Part shown: positions 54,533 through 63,195 of the stretch, one piece after another
Layout of the letters: every line of letters begins with the position of its first letter
Position numbering within the stretch: position 1 is the first letter of the stretch
Assembly: GCF_013415125.1 (NCBI RefSeq)
Contig: NZ_JACCDE010000018.1
Coordinates: 1-64,000, forward strand
Direction of reading: 5' to 3'
Source: Vreelandella glaciei
GTDB taxonomy: Bacteria; Pseudomonadota; Gammaproteobacteria; Pseudomonadales; Halomonadaceae
DNA length: 64,000 bases
Position numbers and translations under genes: made by a program
The notes under the pieces: generated by a model
What the model was told of the DNA's origin: nothing
Database searches by the model: none
Seen by the model: the letters and a program-made list of their open reading frames with translations, nothing else

Positions 54533-55872
54533 ACACGACACCTTTTACTCCCCTCTCTTTTCCAGGCAAGAAAAACAGTGGCGACAGTGTCGTCAACGGC
54601 GTTGATCTATCGGTTAACTTTGCCGGTATTAAAGCCCCTAACCCGTTCTGGCTGGCCTCCGCACCGCCCACCGATAAAGCCTACAACGTGGTGCGCGCTT
54701 ATGAGGCCGGCTGGGGCGGCGTGGTTTGGAAAACCCTCGGTGAAGAGCCACCGGCGGTCAACGTCTCTTCCCGCTATTCGGCCCACTACGGCAAAAACCG
54801 CGAAGTGATCGGCTTTAACAATATCGAGCTGATTACCGACCGCTCGCTTGCGATCAACCTTCAAGAGATCACCCAGGTGAAGAAGGATTGGCCCGACCGC
54901 GCGCTGATCGTCTCCATCATGGTGCCCTGCAACGAGGAGGCCTGGGCGTATATTCTGCCCCTGGTGGAAGCCACTGGCGCGGACGGCATCGAGCTCAACC
55001 TGGGCTGCCCCCACGGCATGCCGGAGCGCGGCATGGGGGCAGCAGTGGGTCAAAACCCTGATCTGATCGAAAAAGTCACCTACTGGTGCAAAAAGCACTA
55101 CTCCAAGCCAGTGATCGTGAAACTGACGCCCAATATCACTGATATCCGCGTAGGCGCCCAGGCAGCACTACGGGGTGGCGCCGATGCGGTCTCGTTGATC
55201 AACACCATCAACTCGATCACCAGTATCGACCTGGATAATATGGTTGCCAAGCCCACGGTGGGCCATCAAAGCACCCACGGCGGCTACTGCGGCAGTGCGG
55301 TGAAGCCCATTGCGATGAATATGGTGGCGGAAATAGCCCGCGACCCGGCGACACCAACGCTGCCAATTTCCGGTATTGGCGGCATCTCCACCTGGCGGGA
55401 TGCGGCGGAGTTTATCGCACTCGGTTCCGGCAGTGTGCAGGTGTGCACCGCGGCAATGCTCAACGGGTTTCGGATTGTGGAAGAGATGAAAGATGGTCTT
55501 TCCCGTTGGATGGCGGAAAAAGACTACAACTCCATTGAGGCGTTTTCCCGCAAGGCGATACCGCAAACCACCGACTGGAAACACCTGGATATCAACTTCA
55601 AGACCATCGCCAAAATCGATCAGGATTTGTGTATTGAGTGTGGCCGCTGCTATATCGCCTGCGAGGACACGTCCCACCAGTCGATTGCCAAGCTCACCGA
55701 GCAGGACGGCGCGCGCCGCTATGAGGTGATTGAAGAGGAGTGTGTAGGCTGCAACCTGTGCCAGATCACCTGCCCGGTGGAAAACTGCATCACGATGGTA
55801 CCGCAAGAAACTGGCCAACCCTTCTTGGCCTGGGATAACGACCCGCGCAATCCTTTCCGGGTCGCTTCTTAA
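54529..55872 (+). CDS. preA: Dihydropyrimidine dehydrogenase (NAD), FMN/FeS subunit
   Basis: A 447-residue PreA subunit. The dihydroorotate-dehydrogenase-like FMN barrel spans about 25-340 (NPFWLASAPPTDKAYNVVRA at the start, ELNLGCPHGMPERGMG near 160). The C-terminal ferredoxin domain has two 4Fe-4S motifs (CIECGRCYIACEDTSHQ and CVGCNLCQITCPVENC). It reduces uracil and thymine to the dihydro forms. A strong terminator follows at 55905. Confidence 0.94.
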   Translation: MNTTPFTPLSFPGKKNSGDSVVNGVDLSVNFAGIKAPNPFWLASAPPTDKAYNVVRAYEAGWGGVVWKTLGEEPPAVNVSSRYSAHYGKNREVIGFNNIELITDRSLAINLQEITQVKKDWPDRALIVSIMVPCNEEAWAYILPLVEATGADGIELNLGCPHGMPERGMGAAVGQNPDLIEKVTYWCKKHYSKPVIVKLTPNITDIRVGAQAALRGGADAVSLINTINSITSIDLDNMVAKPTVGHQSTHGGYCGSAVKPIAMNMVAEIARDPATPTLPISGIGGISTWRDAAEFIALGSGSVQVCTAAMLNGFRIVEEMKDGLSRWMAEKDYNSIEAFSRKAIPQTTDWKHLDINFKTIAKIDQDLCIECGRCYIACEDTSHQSIAKLTEQDGARRYEVIEEECVGCNLCQITCPVENCITMVPQETGQPFLAWDNDPRNPFRVAS

Positions 55873-55904
55873 GCACGCTCTTCAACAGCTGCTAGTGCTA
55901 CCCG

Positions 55905-55927
55905 CCGCCCTCAATTTTTGAGGGCGG
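55905..55927 (+). terminator. Terminator after the pyrimidine operon
   Basis: CCGCCCTCA at 55905-55913 and TGAGGGCGG at 55919-55927 form a perfect 9-bp stem with loop ATTTT; TTTT follows nearby. Confidence 0.85.
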
Positions 55928-55983
55928 TCGCGTTTTCTGCAACATGTTGTTCCGACACCGAGTAGCGACAAGAGACCACTTCC

Positions 55984-56025
55984 TTGAGAAAATGAGAAAT
56001 TATCGCATATAAAATATTTTCTCAT
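55984..56025 (+). promoter_or_regulatory. Promoter and possible Fur-type site before the binding protein gene
   Basis: TTGAGA (55984-55989) and TATAAA (56008-56013) are separated by 18 bp. TGAGAAAAT at 55985-55993 and ATTTTCTCA at 56016-56024 form 9-bp inverted arms that bracket the -10. The stretch GAGAAAATGAGAAATTATC agrees with the 19-bp Fur consensus at about 11 positions, so iron control is possible but weakly supported. Confidence 0.45.
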
Positions 56026-56038
56026 AAAAGGAATACCA

Positions 56039-56890
56039 ATGAAGTTCGCTATCACTACCGCCGCTCTACTCTTAGCAACTGCCAGCGCTAGCGCGGACGC
56101 CGACCAGCGTATCGCCACCTTCGATTTAGGCAGCTTGGATACACTCGACGCGCTCGGCTTGAGCACGAAAGTGGTGGGTGTACCTAAAGCCAGCTTGCCA
56201 AACTACTTAGAGCAGTACGCAGCAGATAACTACACTGATATTGGCGGGCTGCGCTCGCCGGATATGGCCGCCATCGAAGCAAGTGCGCCTAGCCTAATTT
56301 TATACACTGGTCGCCAGGGTGACTGGGAAGCAGAACTCGGCGACATCGCCCCGCTGCTCAACACCAGCCTACAGGGTGACGACTATCTGACTGCTTTTAA
56401 CGCCAATGTGCGCGAACTGGCAAGCCGTTTAGAGGCGGAAAGCGAAGCTGAGGAGGCGCTTAAAGCGCTGCATGCTGAGATAGAAACTCAGCGCGAAGGG
56501 CTAAGCGATGCTCCCCGCACGCTGGTAGTAACCCATAATGGCGGTAACCTGATGCTTAATCAGCACCCGGTCGTGTACGACGTGCTGGGTGTAGACGCAC
56601 TAGAAATGCCGGATAGCGTCACCAGCGAAGTCCGTGGCACCCGCACTTTTACGCCGCTTTCTGCTGATGCCATTGCCGACATCAATCCAGACGTTGTGCT
56701 AGTGATCGACCGCAGCGCCGCCATTGGTGATGAACCTGCCAATGCGGAGGCCTTGACGCAAACGCTGTCAGACGCCGGCACCGACAATGCGCAGATTGTT
56801 ATGCTAACACCTGCACTGTGGTATCTCTCCGGCGGCGGCCTACAGAGCCTTGCGCTGCAGGTCGAAGAAGTCGCTGCAGCGCTGAACTAA
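56039..56890 (+). CDS. Iron-chelate-type periplasmic binding protein (orphan)
   Basis: A 283-residue periplasmic binding protein of the FecB/CeuE (PF01497) type. A Sec signal peptide ends near residue 19 (ASASADA). The mature protein starts RIATFDLGSLDTLDALG and has IGGLRSPDMAAIEASAPSLI, both typical of siderophore or heme binding proteins. No permease or ATPase lies beside it in the window. AAAGGAAT precedes the ATG. The ligand could be a ferric chelate, cobalamin or heme; iron chelate is the better guess in view of the possible Fur site. Confidence 0.82.
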   Translation: MKFAITTAALLLATASASADADQRIATFDLGSLDTLDALGLSTKVVGVPKASLPNYLEQYAADNYTDIGGLRSPDMAAIEASAPSLILYTGRQGDWEAELGDIAPLLNTSLQGDDYLTAFNANVRELASRLEAESEAEEALKALHAEIETQREGLSDAPRTLVVTHNGGNLMLNQHPVVYDVLGVDALEMPDSVTSEVRGTRTFTPLSADAIADINPDVVLVIDRSAAIGDEPANAEALTQTLSDAGTDNAQIVMLTPALWYLSGGGLQSLALQVEEVAAALN

Positions 56891-56898
56891 TCTCTCGG

Positions 56899-59800
56899 CT
56901 AATCGGCATGTATCTTAATACGGTAAAGCACGCAGTAAACCACCGGCAGAACGACCAGAGTTAGCAGCGTGGCGACACCGAGGCCGCCAATCAGCGCCAC
57001 CGCCATGCTGGCGAAGAAGGCATCACTGATCAGCGGAATCATCCCCAGCATGGTCGTGAGTGCGGCCATGGCTACCGGACGCACACGGCTGACGGCGGCT
57101 CGCACTACCGCGTGGTAGCGGTCTTGGTGCAGCGGCAGCTGCACGTTGATCTCCTCCACCAGCACGATGGCATTTTTGATCACCATACCGATCAAACTCA
57201 GCGTACCCAGCAGCGCCATAAACGAGAAGGGCATCCCGGTAACCAGCAACGCGCCCACGACGCCAATAATCGTTAGTGGTACCAGCGACCAAATGGCCAG
57301 CGGCTGGCGGAAGTTATTGAATAGCACCACGGTGAGAATAAACATCATCACTATGCCCAGCGGCAGTGAGGAAAATAGCCCACTCTGCGCTTCGCCAGCG
57401 GTCTCAAACTCACCGCCCCACTCCAACCGATAGCCTGAAGGTAGATCCAAGGCTTCCACCCTTGGGCGAATGTCGGCCAATACGCTGGCCGCGGTCACGC
57501 CGCTTAACGGGTCGGGCTCCCCGTACACCGCCAGCATACGTTCGCGATTGCGGCGCATAATCAGCGGATCTGCCACCTGTGTGGTGATATCGCTAATGAC
57601 TTGATCGGCGGTAATGTAGCGGCTCTGCTCTGCACTCCATACGTTAAGTGAGCCAAGGTTATCCGCATCGTGGCGCTGCTCTGGAATCGATCGCGCCACT
57701 ATCGGAATCAGGTCGCTGCCGTCACGGTAAACGCCCACCTGGCTGCCACTGGTGCTCAGCGCAAGGGTGCTGGCCAGGTCTTCGCGGGTCACGCCCAACC
57801 TACGTGCAGCATCTTCCATGAAGACCGGCTCAATGGTTTGCACGCGGTTACGCCAACTGGTGCGCACGCTGGTCATATGAGGCGTATCGCGGAACATCGC
57901 CTCAACCTGATCGCCCAACTGGCGTAGTACCGCTGGGTCGCTACCGTAGAAGCGCGCCTCTAGCTTGGCTTTCGGTGCGGGGCCGACTTCCAAAGGGGCG
58001 ATTTTAAAGTCGATATCGCTGTGGTCGCGCTCAAGCACTTGCTCAACGTCGGCCATACGCGCTTGCTGGGTTGCTTTATCGTCGGTTTCGACAATTAGCT
58101 GCGCATAGCTTGCGTAGCGGTCTTCCGGTGAGTAGGTGAGAGTAAAGCGCTGCGCCCCACCGCCCACGGTGGTGGTCAGGTGGCGAACGCCCTCCATCGC
58201 CATTACGCTTTCTTCCAGTTCGCTAACGCGGCGTTGGGTTTCGAGAATATCGGTGCCTTCCGGCGTGCGGTAGTCGACAAAAAAGATCGGCGTATTAGAG
58301 GCCGGGAAGAAGGCATTTTTGACCGAACCAAAGCCGACTACCGCGCTGGCCAGTATTGCCACCATCACCGCTAAGGTTACCCAGCGCCAACGAATACCGG
58401 TGATAATGACGCGGCCTACAAAACGATATACCACGCCTTTATAGGGATCATCCTGTCCATCGCCAGGGGCAACGCTGCGGAAAAACAGCTTGAAGTAGAA
58501 CGGTGTTAACGTCAGCGCCGTGACCCAACTCAGCAGCAGCGAGTAGAGCAGCACGAAAAATAGCGAGCCGATAAACTCACCGGTGGTGTCTGGCGATAAA
58601 CCGATAGGCGCAAAGGCGGCAATCGCAATCAGCGTGGCCGCCAGCAACGGCCAGGCGTTTTGGCGAATCACTTGGTGCGCAGAATCACGAATAGTGCCGC
58701 CGCGCTTTAACCCCACCAGCATGCCTTCGGTGACCACAATGGCGTTGTCCACCAGCATGCCCAGAGCAATAATCAGCGCTCCCAGCGAGATTTTCTCCAG
58801 CTGCAAACCGTGAAAGCGCATCAGCATAAAGGTGCCGATAATGGTGATCAGCAGGATAAAGCCCATTAACAGACCGCTGCGCCAACCCATAAACAGCATC
58901 AGCACCACAATCACGATGGCTACCGCCTGGATCAAGCTGACCAGGAAACCGGATACCGCGTCATCGACCACCTGGGGCTGGTTGTAAACGACGTTCAACT
59001 CCATACCCAGTGGCGTGCGGGTTTGCAGTTCATCCAGACGCTGCTGTAGCCGTTCGCCCACTTCGACCACATTCACACCGCTTTCAAAGGAGACGCCCAG
59101 CGAGATGGCTGGCCTCCCCATATCGCGGTAAAGCTGCTGGGGCTGCTCCGCCAGCTCTCGGCTCACATCGGCAATATCGCTCAGCCGCACCAGCTCGCCG
59201 TCGCCCTCGCTGACAATCAGCGCGCGCAGATCGTCAATATCTGCCGCACTGCCCGTCGGCGTGATGCGGAAACGGCGGCCATCCTGTTTAAGATGCCCAG
59301 AATCCGCCACCGCATTTTGGGTATCCAGCAGCTGCTGTAGCCGGGTTAGCGGAATATTGAGTGCGCGCAGGCGTTCGCGATCAACTTCGATATAGATGCG
59401 CTCTTCGTGCTCACCGCTTAGTGACACCTTCGCGACGCCCTTCACCAAGGCGAGCTCGCGCTTGAGAAAATCAGCGTGGTCAGCCAGGTCTGGCATGCTA
59501 TAGCCATCGCCCGTCAGGTTGACCATAAAACCAAATACATCGCCAAAGTCGTCATTAACGCGGGATTGACTCGCCCCTGGCGGAAGCGCGGCCTGGGCAT
59601 CCTGCACTTTACGTCGCAGCGAATCCCATAATTGCTCCAACTCCTCGTTCTGCACCGTACTTTCGAGTTCAACGGTGATCTGCGACAGGCCATCAGAACT
59701 CACCGAGCTTACCCGCTTGATCGATGGCATCGACTGGATTGACTCTTCCAGGGTCGAAGTGACTTCCTGCTCGACCTCTTCAGGCGTCGCACCGGGGTAC

Positions 59801-59943
59801 TGCGTGGTGATCAGCGCATTGCGGATGGTAAATTCGGGGAACTCCAGTTGCCCCATGCCCAAAAAAGACAACGCGCCGCCCGCCAGCAGCACCACGGTCA
59901 TTAAATAGCTGGCCGCTCGGTGGCGTAGAAAGTAGTCGACCAT
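56899..59943 (-). CDS. RND-family efflux pump inner membrane subunit
   Basis: A 1014-residue RND transporter with 12 membrane segments and two large periplasmic loops. The proton-relay region GMLVDNAIVVTEGMLVG near residue 395 is present, and the N-terminus begins MVDYFLRHRAASYLMTVV. It resembles the HAE-1-like clade of drug and small-molecule exporters. Its gene starts one base after the adaptor stop, so they are coupled. No outer-membrane channel gene follows within the window. The substrate is not predictable from sequence. Confidence 0.9.
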   Translation of the reverse strand: MVDYFLRHRAASYLMTVVLLAGGALSFLGMGQLEFPEFTIRNALITTQYPGATPEEVEQEVTSTLEESIQSMPSIKRVSSVSSDGLSQITVELESTVQNEELEQLWDSLRRKVQDAQAALPPGASQSRVNDDFGDVFGFMVNLTGDGYSMPDLADHADFLKRELALVKGVAKVSLSGEHEERIYIEVDRERLRALNIPLTRLQQLLDTQNAVADSGHLKQDGRRFRITPTGSAADIDDLRALIVSEGDGELVRLSDIADVSRELAEQPQQLYRDMGRPAISLGVSFESGVNVVEVGERLQQRLDELQTRTPLGMELNVVYNQPQVVDDAVSGFLVSLIQAVAIVIVVLMLFMGWRSGLLMGFILLITIIGTFMLMRFHGLQLEKISLGALIIALGMLVDNAIVVTEGMLVGLKRGGTIRDSAHQVIRQNAWPLLAATLIAIAAFAPIGLSPDTTGEFIGSLFFVLLYSLLLSWVTALTLTPFYFKLFFRSVAPGDGQDDPYKGVVYRFVGRVIITGIRWRWVTLAVMVAILASAVVGFGSVKNAFFPASNTPIFFVDYRTPEGTDILETQRRVSELEESVMAMEGVRHLTTTVGGGAQRFTLTYSPEDRYASYAQLIVETDDKATQQARMADVEQVLERDHSDIDFKIAPLEVGPAPKAKLEARFYGSDPAVLRQLGDQVEAMFRDTPHMTSVRTSWRNRVQTIEPVFMEDAARRLGVTREDLASTLALSTSGSQVGVYRDGSDLIPIVARSIPEQRHDADNLGSLNVWSAEQSRYITADQVISDITTQVADPLIMRRNRERMLAVYGEPDPLSGVTAASVLADIRPRVEALDLPSGYRLEWGGEFETAGEAQSGLFSSLPLGIVMMFILTVVLFNNFRQPLAIWSLVPLTIIGVVGALLVTGMPFSFMALLGTLSLIGMVIKNAIVLVEEINVQLPLHQDRYHAVVRAAVSRVRPVAMAALTTMLGMIPLISDAFFASMAVALIGGLGVATLLTLVVLPVVYCVLYRIKIHAD

Positions 59944-59944
59944 T

Positions 59945-61039
59945 TTAAAGCCCCTGCTCTTTTTCCCACGGGGTCACCTTGGTGTCCTCGGTTAAGCGGT
60001 GGGCTCCGGCAGCCACGATGCGGTCACCCGCCGCCAGCTCTCCGCTGACTTCCAGGCCGTTTGAGGTTAGCCGACCGACCTCTACCGGTACCGCTTCAAC
60101 GTTTTCTGGCTCAACGAATCGCCATACCAGGGCCTGGTCGGGGTCATCACCGGCATAGCTCACCGCGTCAGCGGGCAGTAACCACAGCGGAGCGCTATTG
60201 TCGGTTTGCAGCGAGCTCAAATCGAGCCGCACGTTGGCACTCATGCCGTCTAAAAGAGTGATATCGTCCGGCTGGGGCAACGTTAGGGTGACTTCATACG
60301 CCAAACTCTGCGCGCTGGCCTGGGTGGTGTAAGAGGCCAGCTGGGCGAGGTAAGGTTTATCGCTATTGCCAAAACGCACTTCAAACGCCAACGCATCACC
60401 GAAGGGCGTTCCATTGCTGCGCGGTATACGCTGCACGATCTGCTCGGGTAGATGAAACACCACGTCTAACTGCCCTGGCTGTTGGATTACCGCGACCGTT
60501 TCCTGAACTTGGACTATCTGACGGTTATCCACCGGCACTTGAGCAATCACCCCATCGTAAGGGGCGCGTAGCTGGGTATGCTCGACCTGCTCTTGGGCCT
60601 GCTCGAAGGTGGCCCTGGCAGCCCGCCACTCGCTTTCCGACTCATCAAATTGGGATTGGCTGACCGCCCCACGCTGCAGGGTATAGCGCATGCGTTCTAG
60701 CGTTGCCTCGGCTAGCTCCAGGCGCGAGCGGGCGCTGTCCAGCTCGCTTTGCACATTGCGATCATCAATACGCGCGATCACCTCGCCTTCGCTTACCTGC
60801 TGGCCGGGGCTGACATTAAGCTCCAATAATTCCCCGGCCATACGAAATGACAAATTGCTGCGCGTAGAGGCTTCCACCCGGGCCGGAAACTGCCGTAAGG
60901 CCGTCGCATTTGCCGACTCCAATACCGTCAATTTCACCGGCCGTGTGGCATCAGGTGACTGCGCTTGGGGTTGCTCACAGCCTGTTAACACAAGCAGGGC
61001 CAGTAGGATGGGCAGTGAACGAAGAAGAGTAACGGCCAC
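59945..61039 (-). CDS. RND efflux periplasmic adaptor lipoprotein
   Basis: A 364-residue membrane fusion protein. It begins with a lipoprotein signal (VLTGCEQP, lipobox LTGC), then a beta-barrel/lipoyl region with PGQQVSEGEVIARIDDRN and, after a coiled-coil hairpin from about 85 to 155, LRAPYDGVIAQVPVDN. The start is GTG at 61039, supported by AAGGAGCC. It links the RND pump to an outer-membrane channel. It is divergent from the TetR gene. Confidence 0.9.
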   Translation of the reverse strand: MAVTLLRSLPILLALLVLTGCEQPQAQSPDATRPVKLTVLESANATALRQFPARVEASTRSNLSFRMAGELLELNVSPGQQVSEGEVIARIDDRNVQSELDSARSRLELAEATLERMRYTLQRGAVSQSQFDESESEWRAARATFEQAQEQVEHTQLRAPYDGVIAQVPVDNRQIVQVQETVAVIQQPGQLDVVFHLPEQIVQRIPRSNGTPFGDALAFEVRFGNSDKPYLAQLASYTTQASAQSLAYEVTLTLPQPDDITLLDGMSANVRLDLSSLQTDNSAPLWLLPADAVSYAGDDPDQALVWRFVEPENVEAVPVEVGRLTSNGLEVSGELAAGDRIVAAGAHRLTEDTKVTPWEKEQGL

Positions 61040-61109
61040 GAGAGGCTCCTTGATAGCGGACAGCGCGGATTTTCAAACCTGAATTCAAAACATGAAGTGA
61101 GTAACATGG

Positions 61110-61145
61110 ACACTTCACTGACATTCATGAATGTCAGTGAAGTGT
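61110..61145. promoter_or_regulatory. Perfect 36-bp palindrome, probable TetR operator
   Basis: The left half ACACTTCACTGACATTCA (61110-61127) is the exact reverse complement of the right half (61128-61145). It lies between the divergent adaptor and TetR genes. Its last base is the first base of a perfect TATAAT -10 (61145-61150) reading toward the TetR gene, so bound repressor would cover the promoter. Confidence 0.8.
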
Positions 61146-61219
61146 ATAATAATCACCATGCGGCGACTTTGCTATTTATCAGTGCCAAAATGCCGCTAAT
61201 TCTATTAACAGGAGCCGCC

Positions 61220-61843
61220 ATGTCCCGTCGTAAGGCTGACGCTGAACGTACCCGAGAAGCGATTCTCGACGCTGCGGAAACTACCTTTCTTGTTCAAGGC
61301 GTTTCGCGCACCACTCTGGCGCATATTGCTCAGGAGGCGGGAGTAACAAGGGGGGCCATTTATTGGCACTTTGAAGATAAAGCAGCGGTATTCGATGCGC
61401 TGCTGGAGCGTGTAAGACTCCCATTGGACGGTATTGTCGATGATGCAGTGCAGCGCCTCGGCACCACGCCGGTCGAATGCCTGCGCGATATCGCTCAACG
61501 CTCACTGGCGGGGATTTGTCACGACCTTCCGCTGCAGCGGGCAGCCACTATTGTGCTGCACCGCTGCGAAAAACTGGAAGATAAACACCCTCGAATTTGC
61601 ATGATCACCCAGCTCCCCAAACATGCTGAAGCACACGTGGAAGCACTATTTGAGCAAGCACTAGCAGACGGCAACTTACGCGCTGACCTAACCCCAGCCA
61701 GCGCCCGCCGCCAGTTTCATGGCTTTTTGATCGGGGTTTGCTTTGATTGGCTGCAAGACCCGCAACAGTACTCTCTGGCAGATGAGTGCGACGCCATCGT
61801 AGAGACATTAATGCGCGGTTTGTTGGTGGAAAATACGCCGTGA
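61220..61843 (+). CDS. TetR-family repressor of the RND pump (AcrR/TtgR type)
   Basis: A 207-residue TetR regulator. The N-terminal helix-turn-helix (TREAILDAAETTFLVQGVSR, then AGVTRGAIYWHFEDKAAVFD) strongly resembles AcrR and TtgR, and the C-terminal domain would bind the pump substrate. The frame extends 41 codons upstream across the palindrome, but AGGAG precedes the ATG at 61220 and the family starts MSRRKADAERTRE. It is divergent from the adaptor-pump operon, with a 36-bp palindrome between them. Confidence 0.92.
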   Translation: MSRRKADAERTREAILDAAETTFLVQGVSRTTLAHIAQEAGVTRGAIYWHFEDKAAVFDALLERVRLPLDGIVDDAVQRLGTTPVECLRDIAQRSLAGICHDLPLQRAATIVLHRCEKLEDKHPRICMITQLPKHAEAHVEALFEQALADGNLRADLTPASARRQFHGFLIGVCFDWLQDPQQYSLADECDAIVETLMRGLLVENTP

Positions 61844-61858
61844 AACAATGAGTATGAC

Positions 61859-61875
61859 CTGGCACGCGGGTTGCT
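61859..61875 (+). promoter_or_regulatory. Near-consensus sigma-54 promoter for codBA
   Basis: CTGGCACGCGGGTTGCT matches the sigma-54 consensus YTGGCACGrNNNTTGCW at all fixed positions except the purine. GG at 61861-61862 and GC at 61873-61874 have the required 10-bp spacing. Transcription would start near 61885, about 29 bases before the codB ATG. It implies RpoN plus an enhancer-binding activator, most likely NtrC; I found no clear NtrC site upstream. Confidence 0.8.
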
Positions 61876-61913
61876 TGTATCACCAGGAGAACCTAACTAA
61901 CCTGGAGCGTGCC

Positions 61914-63179
61914 ATGCACCACTCTGACTACCCCCTTAGCGAAGTCCCTACCAGCGCCCGCAAGGGCTTGCTATCCACCTCGGCAGTGCTGCTCGGCTTT
62001 ACCTTTTTCACCGCCACCATGTGGGCAGGTGGCACCTTAGGCCAGGCCTTTCCGATTGGCCAACTGCTATGGATCATACTGATTGGCAATCTGCTGCTGG
62101 GGGGTTACGCAGCAGCCCTCGCCTATATTGCGTGTAAAAGCGGGCTCAATTCGGTACTGATGGGACGCTTCTGCTTTGGCGAGAAAGGCAGCAAACTCTC
62201 CGACTTTATTCTCGGTTTTACCCAGATTGGCTGGTACGCGTGGGGCACCGCGACGATTGCCTTAGTGTTAGTACGCACCACCGGGATGCCTGAATGGCTG
62301 GAAATCCCCTTAATGGTGCTATTTGGGTTTGGTTTCTGCGTGACGGCCATGATCGGCTACAAGGGGATGGATTTGCTGTCTCGCTTTGCCGTCCCCGCCA
62401 TGATGCTGTTTATATTGATCAGCCTGTTTACCGGGCTGGTGGATGTGCGTGGCTTTGCGGGCCTTAGCCAGCAAACGCCTACGGAGAGCATGAGCGTGGC
62501 GGCGGCCATCACTGTCATTATTGGTACCTTTATTAGCGGCGGCACTCAAGCGACTAACTGGAGCCGCTTCGCCAAGACCCCGAAAATTGCCGTCATCTCC
62601 ACCATGGCGGCTTTTTTTGTAGGTAACGGCTTAATGGTGCTGACGGGGGCACTCGGCACCATGATTTACCAGCAGGCGGATATCGTGGATGTATTGATCG
62701 CCCAGGGCTTTGTCACCATCGCCGTACTGATGCTGTTTCTGAATATCTGGACGACCCAGGACAACACCATCTACAACTTCGCCGTGGCGGGCTGCAATTT
62801 ACTGCGTACCGAAAAACGCCGGCTGGTCACGGTAGGCGGCGCAGCGATTGGCACCGTGCTGGCAGTGGGCGGGATGTACAACTTGCTTATTCCGTTCCTG
62901 GTACTGCTCGGCACGTTTATTCCGCCCATGGGAGGGGTCATCATGGCGGACTTCTGGCTCAAGCATAAAGGCCGTTATCCCGCTTTGGATGCCGCTCAAC
63001 TGCCTGACTTTAACCGCAGAGGGCTGGCTGCCTATGCGCTGGGTGCCGGAGCGGCCTACTTTTCCCCGTTACTGCCGCCATTGGTAGGAGTCGCGGCGGC
63101 AGCGGGCAGCTACGCCGTGCTGCTGCGTTTAAACCACGCTACGCTAAGCGATACACTTCCTTCACCCGCTAAACAATAA
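61914..63179 (+). CDS. codB: Cytosine permease (CodB)
   Basis: A 421-residue NCS1-family cytosine permease with about 12 membrane helices. FTFFTATMWAGGTLGQAFPI near residue 35 and the TIYNFAVAGCNLL region near residue 285 are typical of CodB. The open frame extends 22 codons upstream across the sigma-54 promoter, so it is not the real start; GGAGCG lies before the ATG at 61914. The next gene is codA. It imports cytosine for deamination. Confidence 0.9.
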   Translation: MHHSDYPLSEVPTSARKGLLSTSAVLLGFTFFTATMWAGGTLGQAFPIGQLLWIILIGNLLLGGYAAALAYIACKSGLNSVLMGRFCFGEKGSKLSDFILGFTQIGWYAWGTATIALVLVRTTGMPEWLEIPLMVLFGFGFCVTAMIGYKGMDLLSRFAVPAMMLFILISLFTGLVDVRGFAGLSQQTPTESMSVAAAITVIIGTFISGGTQATNWSRFAKTPKIAVISTMAAFFVGNGLMVLTGALGTMIYQQADIVDVLIAQGFVTIAVLMLFLNIWTTQDNTIYNFAVAGCNLLRTEKRRLVTVGGAAIGTVLAVGGMYNLLIPFLVLLGTFIPPMGGVIMADFWLKHKGRYPALDAAQLPDFNRRGLAAYALGAGAAYFSPLLPPLVGVAAAAGSYAVLLRLNHATLSDTLPSPAKQ

Positions 63180-63195
63180 GTGAGCCCTGTTTCAT

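Noticed and set aside
55168..55818. 216-residue minus-strand frame antisense to preA
   Set aside because: No family pattern; fully inside a well-supported gene.
61097..61219. 41-codon upstream extension of the TetR gene
   Set aside because: It would place the 36-bp palindrome and a perfect TATAAT inside the coding sequence; the ATG at 61220 has its own AGGAG.
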